Positions 8,214 through 15,620 of a DNA stretch of 38,067 nucleotides are shown one piece after another (positions within the stretch are counted from its first letter, which is position 1; every line of letters begins with the position of its first letter). This DNA is from Actinoplanes subtropicus (lineage in GTDB: Bacteria > Actinomycetota > Actinomycetes > Mycobacteriales > Micromonosporaceae): contig NZ_JOJL01000058.1 of NCBI RefSeq assembly GCF_000721705.1, positions 1 through 38,067 on the forward strand, read 5' to 3'. Position numbers and translations under genes: made by a program. A model generated the notes under the pieces. The model searched no databases. It was not told the origin of the DNA and saw nothing but the letters and a program-made list of their open reading frames with translations.

Positions 8214-8335
8214 GTCGGTGCCTCCCACTCGTGGTCCCAAGGAGCCCGGCTCCCCCTCAAGAATGACACGGATCCCGCGGTGGGCCCGGCCCCGGCCCGT
8301 TTATCCCATCGACGGCCGCTCTACTCTCATATCCG
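8214..8335. promoter_or_regulatory. divergent htrA / O-methyltransferase intergenic region
   Basis: These 122 bp separate divergent genes. On the plus strand TACTCT (8322-8327) lies eight bases before the methyltransferase ATG, suggesting a very short or absent leader. On the minus strand a Shine-Dalgarno GGGAGG (8221-8226) serves htrA. I see no clear ECF-type GGAAC motif. No room is left for the sigma/anti-sigma pair that sits here in related genomes. Confidence 0.4.
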
Positions 8336-9037
8336 ATGTACGCCGGTTCCGCACGTGATCCCCTCGCCCGCCCGGAGGTCGTCATCGCCCCGCCCGCCCG
8401 TCCGATCGGCCCGCAGAGCGCCCCGGCGCTGCAGTTCGCCGAGGCCTACGCCGCCGAGGACATCGTGCTGCAGACCGCGCGCGGCCTCGCCCACGAGCTC
8501 GGCCTGGACAGTGTCACCCCGGCCGCGGGGTCCGTGCTGCGCCTGCTGGCTGCCGCGGGCAACGCCAAGGCGGTGGTGGAGATCGGCACGGGTACGGGGG
8601 TGAGCGGCGTCTGGCTGCTGCGCGGTATGCGACCCGACGGGGTGCTGACCACCATCGACGTCGAGAACGAGCACCAGCGGATCGCCCGGCGGATCTTCCT
8701 CGAGGCCGGGTTCGCCTCCTCGCGTACGCGGATCATCACCGGCCGGGCGCTGGACGTGCTGCCCCGGCTCGCCGACGGCGTCTACGACCTGGTGTTCGTG
8801 GACGCGGACGCGACCGAGTTCGGCGCGTGCGCGGAAGCGGCGCTGCGGCTGCTGCGGCCGGGCGGGGTGCTGCTGGTCAACGGCGCGATGGCGAACGGGC
8901 GGATCAGCGACCCGGCGGCCCGGGACGTGGACACGCTGACGATCCGGGAGACGGTCCGCAGCGTACGGGAGGCGGAGGAGTGGATCCCGGCGGTGATCCC
9001 CTCGGGTGCCGGGCTGCTGACCGCGGTCAAGCGCTGA
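8336..9037 (+). CDS. SAM-dependent O-methyltransferase (catechol-OMT-like family 3)
   Basis: A 233-residue methyltransferase of the usual family length. Motif I is VVEIGTGTGVSGVWLLRGM (about residues 80-98) and the acidic SAM-ribose residue is in VLTTIDVENEH. The metal-binding Asp block is YDLVFVDADATEFGACAEAAL, and LLRPGGVLLVNGAM is the post-motif strand. Family members methylate catechols or caffeoyl-type substrates with divalent metal, but in actinobacteria the substrate of this htrA-linked copy is unknown. The position matches Rv1220c of M. tuberculosis, which is divergent from sigE. Confidence 0.88.
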   Translation: MYAGSARDPLARPEVVIAPPARPIGPQSAPALQFAEAYAAEDIVLQTARGLAHELGLDSVTPAAGSVLRLLAAAGNAKAVVEIGTGTGVSGVWLLRGMRPDGVLTTIDVENEHQRIARRIFLEAGFASSRTRIITGRALDVLPRLADGVYDLVFVDADATEFGACAEAALRLLRPGGVLLVNGAMANGRISDPAARDVDTLTIRETVRSVREAEEWIPAVIPSGAGLLTAVKR

Positions 9038-9156
9038 CCGGGACCGGCGCGGCGATTTCGGCGGCCAGTTTCCCCGTGGCGTGCGACAGTGAGCCGGTGG
9101 GGACGATGAGCCGGATCGGGAACACGAGAGCGTGACCTTTCGCGAAGACGTGGAAA

Positions 9157-9190
9157 GCCCGCCGGTACGGGCGGTACCGTACCGGCGGGC
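9157..9190 (-). terminator. hairpin terminator downstream of the DUF3117 gene
   Basis: A perfect 14-bp inverted repeat, GCCCGCCGGTACGG (9157-9170) and its complement (9177-9190), has a six-base loop. On the minus strand the stem is followed by TTTCC, a short U-rich tract, so it best ends the DUF3117 transcript. It lies between convergent genes and may also stop the methyltransferase transcript. Confidence 0.65.
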
Positions 9191-9202
9191 TCGCGTGAAA
9201 CG

Positions 9203-9370
9203 TCAGCCGGCGATCGACTTCAACGCGTCACCCAGCGCGTTGGCCTCGTCCGGAGTCATCTCAACGACGAGACGGCCACCACCTTCCAGCGGGACGCGCA
9301 TGACGATGCCCCGCCCTTCCTTGGTGACCTCCAGCGGACCATCGCCCGTCCGCGGCTTCATCGCCGCCAT
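9203..9370 (-). CDS. DUF3117 small protein
   Basis: A 55-residue protein starting MAAMKPRTGDGPLEV and ending DALKSIAG. This is the near-invariant DUF3117 family found throughout actinobacteria. It has no membrane segment. The middle reads GRGIVMRVPLEGGGRLVVEM, two short strands. Its start is set by GGGGAG about six bases before the ATG. The function is not known; strong conservation and small size suggest a housekeeping binding role. It stands alone, with its own hairpin terminator. Confidence 0.9.
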   Translation of the reverse strand: MAAMKPRTGDGPLEVTKEGRGIVMRVPLEGGGRLVVEMTPDEANALGDALKSIAG

Positions 9371-9596
9371 TTCGTCTCCCCTCAGACCTACATCAGGGTG
9401 TCGGTGGGTTTCCCCACAGCCACAGCTCTTCGGCTAGCTCAGCTTCAACGTCGCGTGCTCAGCCCCACGCGGCGCAGGTACCTCGTTATCCGACCGGCGG
9501 CAGGCCAATTCGCGTGCTGTCCGCGACCCGGCCCACCGTGCCGATCAAACATTTTCCCTGATGAACACCGGCGAACCCAAACCCAGCCCGGGCGGA

Positions 9597-9635
9597 TGTG
9601 ACAGCGTCTAGCATATCGTCTTTTGGGCTGTCACA
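9597..9635. promoter_or_regulatory. inverted repeat upstream of paaX, candidate operator
   Basis: TGTGACAGC at 9597-9605 is repeated in perfect inverted orientation as GCTGTCACA at 9627-9635, ending 10 bases before the paaX ATG at 9646. The half-site centres are 30 bp apart, about three helical turns, so both lie on the same face of the DNA. Such a pair suits a dimeric or tetrameric autoregulator. That PaaX itself binds it is inference from position. Confidence 0.5.
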
Positions 9636-9645
9636 ATGTGCGGTC

Positions 9646-10458
9646 ATGCAGGCGCGGTCGGCACTCTTCGACCTGTACGGCGACTACCTCCGCCCGCGGG
9701 GCGGCCGCGCGCCGGTCGCCGCCCTGGTCAAGCTACTCGCGCCGCTCGGAATAGCGCCGCCGGCGGTCCGTACCGCGGTCTCCCGGATGGTGCGTCAGGG
9801 CTGGTTGCACCCCCTCCGGCTGGTCTCCGGACCGGGCTATCTGCTCACGCCGAAGGCGGCCCGCCGGCTCGACGAGGCCGCGGCCCGGATCTACCGCACC
9901 GGGCGCTCCGGCTGGGACGGGCGCTTCGATCTGATCCTGCTGCACGGCCCGCTCGCCCGCAAAGACGCCAGCCGGCTCTCCTATCTGGGCTACGGCACGC
10001 TCGGCGAGCACGCCTGGGTGGCGCCCCGGGCGGCCGACGAGGTCGACGCCGTCCTGGACGACGCCGGGGTCGGCTACGAGCGGTTCAGCGCCGCGCACGC
10101 GGCCGGGTCGCCGGGTGCCGCCGAGGTGGTGGGCCGGGCGTGGGACCTGTCCTCGCTGGCCGAGTCGTACGAGACGTTCGTGGCCGACCTCCGGCCGGTG
10201 GTCGGCGCGGTCAACGCCCGCAGCAGCGACGAGGAGGCTTACGCGGCCCGGTTCCGGCTCGTGCACGCGTGGCGCTCGTTCCTGTTCCGCGACCCGCAAC
10301 TGCCCCCGTCGCTGCTGCCGCCGCGCTGGCCGGGGGTGAGCGCGGCCGGCTTCTTCGACCGGCACGCGACCCGGTTGCGGCCGGCCGCCGACCGCTACGT
10401 CGAGCGTTGCCTGCAATCGGTCAGCAAGGCCGGACGTGTGGGATTCTCAGACACATGA
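9646..10458 (+). CDS. paaX: PaaX-family transcriptional regulator
   Basis: A 270-residue regulator. The N-terminal winged helix (MQARSALFDLYGDYLRPRGG, then PAVRTAVSRMVRQGWLHPLR) is the PaaX signature. A central domain (WDGRFDLILLHGPLARKD, LGYGTLGEHAWVAPR) and a C-terminal domain (LVHAWRSFLFRDPQLPPSLLPPRWPG) match the three-part family plan. PaaX represses phenylacetate degradation and is released by phenylacetyl-CoA. I chose the ATG at 9646 rather than GTG 9598 because the latter lies inside an inverted repeat that looks like an operator. Its stop overlaps the next ATG (ATGA), coupling it to the enoyl-CoA hydratase. No other paa genes are present in the window. Confidence 0.9.
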   Translation: MQARSALFDLYGDYLRPRGGRAPVAALVKLLAPLGIAPPAVRTAVSRMVRQGWLHPLRLVSGPGYLLTPKAARRLDEAAARIYRTGRSGWDGRFDLILLHGPLARKDASRLSYLGYGTLGEHAWVAPRAADEVDAVLDDAGVGYERFSAAHAAGSPGAAEVVGRAWDLSSLAESYETFVADLRPVVGAVNARSSDEEAYAARFRLVHAWRSFLFRDPQLPPSLLPPRWPGVSAAGFFDRHATRLRPAADRYVERCLQSVSKAGRVGFSDT

Positions 10459-11243
10459 CTGACGCCCTCCTCGTCGACCGCAATGACGCGGTTGTCACGC
10501 TCACGCTCAACCGGCCCGCGGCGATGAACGCGCTCGACGTCGACCTCAAGGAGGCGCTGCGGGACACGCTGGCGGCGCTGGAGACCGACCGCGGCTGCCG
10601 GGCGATCGTGCTGACCGGCGCGGGTCGCGGCTTCTGCGTCGGGCAGGACCTGCGCGAGCACGCCGACCAGCTGCAATCCGGGCAGACCGAGCTGGATACC
10701 GTACGCCAGCACTACAACCCGATCGCGCAGCGGCTGGCCAGCATGCCCAAGCCGGTGGTCGCCGCGGTGGGCGGGATGGCGGCCGGGGCGGGCGCGTCGC
10801 TGGCGCTGCTGGCCGACTTCCGGGTCGGTGGGCCGTCAACGAAGTTCCTGATGGCGTTCGCGAACGTGGCGCTGGCCGGGGACACCGGTGTCTCCTGGTC
10901 GCTGCCGCGGATCGTGGGGCACGCCCGGGCGCTCGAACTGCTGCTGCTGGCCGAGCCGGTGGACGCCGCGACGGCCGATCGGTACGGGCTGCTCTCCCGG
11001 CTGGTCGACGCCGACGACCAGGTGCTGCCGGTGGCGCAGGAGCTGGCCGCGCGGCTGGCGGCGGGGCCGACGGTGGCGTACGGCGCGATCAAGCGGGAGC
11101 TCTCGGTGGGTGACGCCGGGACGCTCTCCGACGCGCTGGCGGCCGAGGCGCAGGCCCAGGCGATCTGCGGCGGCACCGACGACCACCGGGCCGCGGTCGA
11201 CTCGTTCCTGGCCAAGCGGAAGCCGGTCTTCGAGGGCCACTGA
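10455..11243 (+). CDS. enoyl-CoA hydratase/isomerase (PaaG-like)
   Basis: A 262-residue crotonase. The oxyanion-hole segments are GAGRGFCVGQDLREH (about residues 52-66) and VAAVGGMAAGAGASLALLAD. PaaG and many isomerase-type members carry an Asp in the first block (CVGQDL) in place of the hydratase Glu, which is what is seen. A typical Glu at the second hydratase position is replaced in FANVALAGDTGVSWSLPRIVG, where Asp of GDTG lies at the isomerase position. This points to a PaaG-like ring-epoxide isomerase or dienoyl-CoA isomerase. Overlap with paaX (ATGA) supports a link to phenylacetyl-CoA catabolism. It is single here, without paaABCDE. Confidence 0.88.
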   Translation: MTDALLVDRNDAVVTLTLNRPAAMNALDVDLKEALRDTLAALETDRGCRAIVLTGAGRGFCVGQDLREHADQLQSGQTELDTVRQHYNPIAQRLASMPKPVVAAVGGMAAGAGASLALLADFRVGGPSTKFLMAFANVALAGDTGVSWSLPRIVGHARALELLLLAEPVDAATADRYGLLSRLVDADDQVLPVAQELAARLAAGPTVAYGAIKRELSVGDAGTLSDALAAEAQAQAICGGTDDHRAAVDSFLAKRKPVFEGH

Positions 11244-11257
11244 CTCGCGTGTTATGA

Positions 11258-12136
<879 letters not shown>

Positions 12137-12195
12137 CACCCGACGGGGCCGCCGACCGCACCCGGCCCGATCAGCCGGCCGGTGGCCCCAATCCG

Positions 12196-12459
12196 GTCGC
12201 GGCACCCGGCAGGGCCGCAGCCACCGCGGTCGCGGCACCCGGCAGGGCCGCAGCCACCGCGGTCGCGGCACCCGGCAGGGCCGCAGCCACCGGGGTCGCG
12301 GCTCCCGAGAGGGCCGCGGCCAATGCGGTCGCGGCACCCGGCAGGGCCGCAGCCACCGGGGTCGCGGCACCCGGCAGGGCCGCAGCCACCGGGGTCGCGG
12401 CACCCGAGAGGGCCGCGGCCAATGCGGTCGCGGCACTCGGTAGGGCCGCGACACGCGAT
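12196..12459. repeat. 33-bp minisatellite, eight units
   Basis: Eight head-to-tail units of exactly 33 bp start at 12196, 12229, 12262, 12295, 12328, 12361, 12394 and 12427, each opening with GTCGCGGC. Two variants alternate: type A (contains CACCCGGCAGGGCCGCAG) at units 1-3, 5 and 6, and type B (contains CCGAGAGGGCCGCGGCCAAT) at units 4 and 7. Unit 8 is degenerate. The array lies in the 446-bp gap between the convergent trypsin and hypothetical genes. All reading frames are open through it because of its length and GC content, but no frame has a plausible start or family, so I treat it as noncoding. Confidence 0.9.
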
Positions 12460-12582
12460 CGCGACGCCGACCGCTTCCTCGCACAGTCGTCGGCGTCGCA
12501 CCCACGGCCTCGCAGCCTCCCGCTGCGGGGCCGTGGCGCGTCCACCACGCTTTCTCCGGCCCGCGCGCCCGAGGCCCTCGGG

Positions 12583-13329
12583 TCAGTCCTCGTCGTCCTC
12601 CTCCGGGTCCTGGTTGGCCTCCTCACCCAGCACGAATGCCTGCATCGCCAGCTCGTCGCCGGACGGCCAGACGTAGGCGGGCAGCTCCCGGGGCCCGAGC
12701 TCGACCACATGAGTCCAGAACTGGCGGACCGCGTCGGCCGGCGTCGCCGCCTCGATCGGCAGGGCCAGGCTGACCAGCCAGGTCGGCGTGCCCGGCCCCG
12801 GCTCGGCGCCCAGCGCCGCGGCCAGCCGGCGGAACACCTGCGGCTCCACCTCGACCGGCCCGCCACCGGCGGCGAGCACCGGTCCACCACCCGCGGCGGC
12901 GAGTGCCGAGCCGTCGGCCAGACCAGGCTCACCGCCCGTGGCCGTCAGACCCGTGACCGGCGCCGGCTCCCCGTCAAGCACCGGTCCACGGCCCGAGGCG
13001 GCCACGCCCGAGGCGGCCACGCCCGAGGCGGCCACGCCCGAGGCGGCCACGCCCGAGGCGGCCACGCCCGAGGCGGTCAGACCGTCGGCCGGCACCGGGT
13101 CGTCGAACGCGCGCCGCACGTAGGTCAGTACCAAGTCGTCGCCGTGGACCCCGGCGCCGTCGGTTTTGGTGGCTCGGGTCAGGGCCACCACGTGGTCGTC
13201 GGCGACCAGCAGCACCTGCTCGTCGGGCGCCACCCGGCCCACCGCGCCCGCGACCGTCACCGTCTCGTTGTGGAACAGGCGCTCGGTCGCCCACTGCTCC
13301 GCCGGAATGGTCACCGCCCAGACAGCCAT
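12583..13329 (-). CDS. hypothetical protein with internal pentapeptide repeat
   Basis: A 248-residue protein that I do not recognise. Residues 1-85 form one conserved-looking block (MAVWAVTIPAEQWATERLF, VAPDEQVLLVADDHVVALTRA, DDLVLTYVRRAFDDPVPADG). Residues 135-248 form a second (EPQVFRRLAAALGAEPG, WLVSLALPIEAATPADAVRQFW, YVWPSGDELAMQAFVLGEEA). Between them is a low-complexity linker with six in-frame copies of ASGVA (12991-13080), then Gly/Pro/Ala-rich sequence. The C-terminus ends in an acidic tail (NQDPEEDDED). I chose the second ATG (13329); one at 13338 is also possible. It lies four bases from the tag stop, probably cotranscribed with tag. Confidence 0.75.
   Translation of the reverse strand: MAVWAVTIPAEQWATERLFHNETVTVAGAVGRVAPDEQVLLVADDHVVALTRATKTDGAGVHGDDLVLTYVRRAFDDPVPADGLTASGVAASGVAASGVAASGVAASGVAASGRGPVLDGEPAPVTGLTATGGEPGLADGSALAAAGGGPVLAAGGGPVEVEPQVFRRLAAALGAEPGPGTPTWLVSLALPIEAATPADAVRQFWTHVVELGPRELPAYVWPSGDELAMQAFVLGEEANQDPEEDDED
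12991..13080 (-). repeat. 15-bp in-frame tandem repeat, six units
   Basis: Plus-strand units GCCCGAGGCGGCCAC begin at 12991, 13006, 13021, 13036, 13051 and 13066. The first five are identical and the last is altered at its end. They encode ASGVA on the minus strand, in the linker of the hypothetical protein. Near-perfect nucleotide identity suggests a recent slippage expansion. Confidence 0.9.
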
Positions 13330-13342
13330 GCGGTCCATCTCA

Positions 13343-13942
13343 TCACGCGGCCGCGCCGACCGAGATCGGCGGCACCCAGCAGCCCGCGAGGTGGTCGTCG
13401 ACCATGCCGGTGGCCTGCATCAACGCGTACGCCGTGGTGGGTCCGACGAATTTGAAGCCGAGCTTTTTCAGTCGTTTGGCCATCGCCACCGACTCGGGTG
13501 TCGTCGCGGGGAGGTCGGCCCGGGTGCGCGGGCGGGGCGGCCGCGGCGCCGGCGCGAACGACCAGAGCAGCGCGGAGATGCCGTCCGGCAGGTCGGCGGC
13601 GACCCGGGCGTTGTGCAGGGTGGCGTCGACCTTCATCCGGTTGCGCACGATGCCCACGTCGGCCATCAGTCGGGTGGCGTCGGCCTCCGAATACGCCGCG
13701 ACCTTGTCGATCGAGAAGTTGTCGAACGCGGCCCGGAAGGCCGGGCGTTTCCGCAGGATCGTGATCCAGGAGAGACCGGACTGGAACGCCTCGAGGCTCA
13801 TCCGCTCGAAGATCGCGTCGTCGCCGCGGACCGGCTGACCCCACTCGCTGTCGTGATAGCCCACGTAGTCGGGGGTGCTGCCGCCCCAGAAGCAGCGGGC
13901 GTGGCCGTCGGGGCCGATCACCAGCCCGGATTCGTCTGTCAT
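13343..13942 (-). CDS. tag: DNA-3-methyladenine glycosylase I
   Basis: A 199-residue base-excision repair enzyme that removes 3-methyladenine. Family marks are CFWGGSTPDYVGYHDSEWG near the N-terminus (a zinc-ligand Cys, and the catalytic-pocket Glu in the HDSEWG block), FERMSLEAFQSGLSWITIL, and LKKLGFKFVGPTTAYALMQATGMVDDHLAGCW. The second half carries the remaining zinc-snap ligands His and Cys in the DDHLAGCW block. The longer frame begins at 13972, but a TACGGT box (13955-13950) seven bases before the ATG at 13942 argues for a leaderless transcript from 13942. Confidence 0.94.
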   Translation of the reverse strand: MTDESGLVIGPDGHARCFWGGSTPDYVGYHDSEWGQPVRGDDAIFERMSLEAFQSGLSWITILRKRPAFRAAFDNFSIDKVAAYSEADATRLMADVGIVRNRMKVDATLHNARVAADLPDGISALLWSFAPAPRPPRPRTRADLPATTPESVAMAKRLKKLGFKFVGPTTAYALMQATGMVDDHLAGCWVPPISVGAAA

Positions 13943-13949
13943 GGCGACC

Positions 13950-13955
13950 ACCGTA
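13950..13955 (-). promoter_or_regulatory. -10 box for a leaderless tag transcript
   Basis: On the minus strand TACGGT lies seven bases before the tag ATG at 13942, with no Shine-Dalgarno between. It matches the TANNNT-N6/7-start layout seen at other genes in this window. A matching -35 is not evident. Confidence 0.45.
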
Positions 13956-13979
13956 GGGCCACCCTCTGACAAAAACGGG

Positions 13980-14462
13980 CTAAGGGAGGCGGCCCTGCTC
14001 GACCAGCCGGCCGAACTTCTTCAGCGCACCGGTGAAGCCCAGCTTCGAGCCCGGCCAGAGCACCGGCCAGGCGACCTTCCCGGCGGCGCCGGCCGGCAGG
14101 TGGAACCACTCGTGCAGCACGACCTGGGTGCGATCGCCGGACATCGCCGTACAGCGGACCGAGCCCGGACCGCGCAGCACCTTCCCGCAGTGCACCACCC
14201 GTACCTCATAAGGGGGGTTGACCTTGACCACCCGCAGCTCGTCGCGGAGCGACGCCGGACCGATCGCGGTGATCGCCTCGACCAGGCTGCCCTCGCCGCC
14301 GTCGCCCTCGACCACCCGCACCCTGGTGAACGGGATCCACTGGGACTGGCCCTCCCAGTTGAGGAACGCGGCGAAGACCTTGGCCGCCGGCGCGTTGACG
14401 ATGACCGTGGCGGTGACTTCCCCCGTTCCGGGGCTGGCCGCGTCGTCGAACCCGCCGCTCAC
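13980..14462 (-). CDS. SRPBCC (START/polyketide-cyclase-like) family protein
   Basis: A 160-residue protein with the SRPBCC pattern: an opening strand (GEVTATVIVNAPAAKVFAAF), helix and LNWEGQSQWIPFTRV, alternating strands (YEVRVVHCGKVLRGPGSVRC, then TQVVLHEWFHLPAG), and a long C-terminal helix (LGFTGALKKFGRLVEQG). The fold binds small hydrophobic ligands in a deep pocket; no catalytic residues can be assigned. The GTG start overlaps the stop of the upstream DivIVA-like gene (GTGA, 14459-14462), so the two are translationally coupled. Confidence 0.83.
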   Translation of the reverse strand: MSGGFDDAASPGTGEVTATVIVNAPAAKVFAAFLNWEGQSQWIPFTRVRVVEGDGGEGSLVEAITAIGPASLRDELRVVKVNPPYEVRVVHCGKVLRGPGSVRCTAMSGDRTQVVLHEWFHLPAGAAGKVAWPVLWPGSKLGFTGALKKFGRLVEQGRLP

Positions 14463-14968
14463 CGCGGTTCTGCCGGCTCGGACTCCTTGGCATCCGCGCC
14501 GGGCCCGTCCTTGGACGCCACGTCCTTCGGTGCCTCGTCGTCCGGCGGCGGGGTGGTGGTATCCAACTCGATCACCGGGCCATCGGTGGCCGGCGGCGTG
14601 GCGGACGGCGCGAGCGCGGCCTCCCGGGCCCGGCGCAGTGCGTCGGCATCCGCCGTCCGGCCCTCGCGCAGCGCGACGACCTCGGCCTCCAGCACGCTGA
14701 TCAGCTCGCCCTTGTAGCCGATGTCGTACGCGGCCCGCTGCAGCGCCTGGTCGACCTGGGCCATCCGGTAGCCCCGCCAGGCGGTGTCGAACTTGGTGGT
14801 GGAGATGTCGTCCTCGTCCAGCGGACGGTCGGTCGGCAGCGGCACGGCCTGGCCATCGGGCTCGACGGGCGTCAATCCGGAGTCGCCCCCGCTCAGCATC
14901 ACGGTCACGCCGAAGACGATCGCGGCGACCACCAAGGCGACCACGATGAAGAGGAGAAGCTGCGCCAT
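14459..14968 (-). CDS. DivIVA-domain membrane protein
   Basis: A 169-residue protein. It has one N-terminal membrane helix (MAQLLLFIVVALVVAAIVFG, residues 1-25), then a Pro/Asp-rich spacer and a short DivIVA-type motif (DISTTKFDTAWRGYRMAQVDQAL; TxFDxxxRGYxxxQVD is the hallmark). A helix follows (YKGELISVLEAEVVALREG), then a disordered acidic/Pro tail. DivIVA domains mark poles and septa. This short membrane-anchored form is common in actinobacteria but its role is unclear. I use the ATG at 14968; the longer frame to 15013 adds polar residues before the helix. Confidence 0.85.
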   Translation of the reverse strand: MAQLLLFIVVALVVAAIVFGVTVMLSGGDSGLTPVEPDGQAVPLPTDRPLDEDDISTTKFDTAWRGYRMAQVDQALQRAAYDIGYKGELISVLEAEVVALREGRTADADALRRAREAALAPSATPPATDGPVIELDTTTPPPDDEAPKDVASKDGPGADAKESEPAEPR

Positions 14969-15037
14969 GCGCACGATGTTGGCATGCCTGTCGTTGCCTG
15001 GCGAGCCCGCCACCCCGTCGGTACGGTCACGGTACGG

Positions 15038-15415
15038 TCAGGTCCAGGTAAGGATCTTCTTTCGCCAGGCATAGAGGATGCCCAGCGCGAGCACCGCCAC
15101 GAAGATCGCCATCTCGATGACCGTGGTCGTGCCGAATCCCGGCAGGTCATAGACCACGGCCCACGGGAAGAGAAAAACGGCTTCCACGGCGAAAAGCACA
15201 TAAAGGTACGCATATACGTAGTAGCGGATCTGCGCCTGCGCCCAGTCCCCGCCGACCGGGTCGATGCCGCTCTCGTACGCGATGAACTTGCCCGGCGGCT
15301 CGGCCGGACTGCCCGGGCGAAGCAGCCGGTTGGCCGAGAAGGCGCCGACGAAGACGAGCACACCAGCGCCGATCACCAGGCCGAGCGTGGCGTACGAGCC
15401 GAGATATCCGTCCAC
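15038..15415 (-). CDS. nuoA: NADH-quinone oxidoreductase subunit A, isolated copy
   Basis: A 125-residue protein with three membrane helices: ATLGLVIGAGVLVFVGAFSA, YAYLYVLFAVEAVFLFPWAV and VIEMAIFVAVLALGILYAW. The NuoA core KFIAYESGIDPVGGDW, then QIRYYVYAYLYVLFAVE, is present. The Glu of helix 2 is present. The loop Cys usually found in the YECG motif is Ser here (YESG). The GTG start at 15415 is eight bases after TAAGCT. The next gene downstream is the DivIVA-like gene, not nuoB, so this is an orphan complex I subunit. It is divergent from korAB. Confidence 0.88.
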   Translation of the reverse strand: MDGYLGSYATLGLVIGAGVLVFVGAFSANRLLRPGSPAEPPGKFIAYESGIDPVGGDWAQAQIRYYVYAYLYVLFAVEAVFLFPWAVVYDLPGFGTTTVIEMAIFVAVLALGILYAWRKKILTWT

Positions 15416-15540
15416 GAGGTCACAGCTTAGTGAACCGAGTGAGATGAATGACCCGCCGCATGGTGGACTCCGCTGGATCGAGCAAGCATCGCCTAAGTAC
15501 TGTGGGCTCCGGCCTCGGACGGCCGTAAGGACCGCCGACG

Positions 15541-15546
15541 TAGGCT
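15541..15546 (+). promoter_or_regulatory. putative -10 box upstream of korA
   Basis: TAGGCT lies about 75 bases before the korA GTG and would start transcription near 15553, giving a leader of about 70 bases with the Shine-Dalgarno TGGGAGG at 15606-15612. No good -35 is seen, so this is tentative. Confidence 0.3.
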
Positions 15547-15620
15547 GGAGATGACTGATGCGGGCCGGCCCGGAGACGTGCGCAACCCCGTCTGGCCGGC
15601 ACCACTGGGAGGTTGAGATC

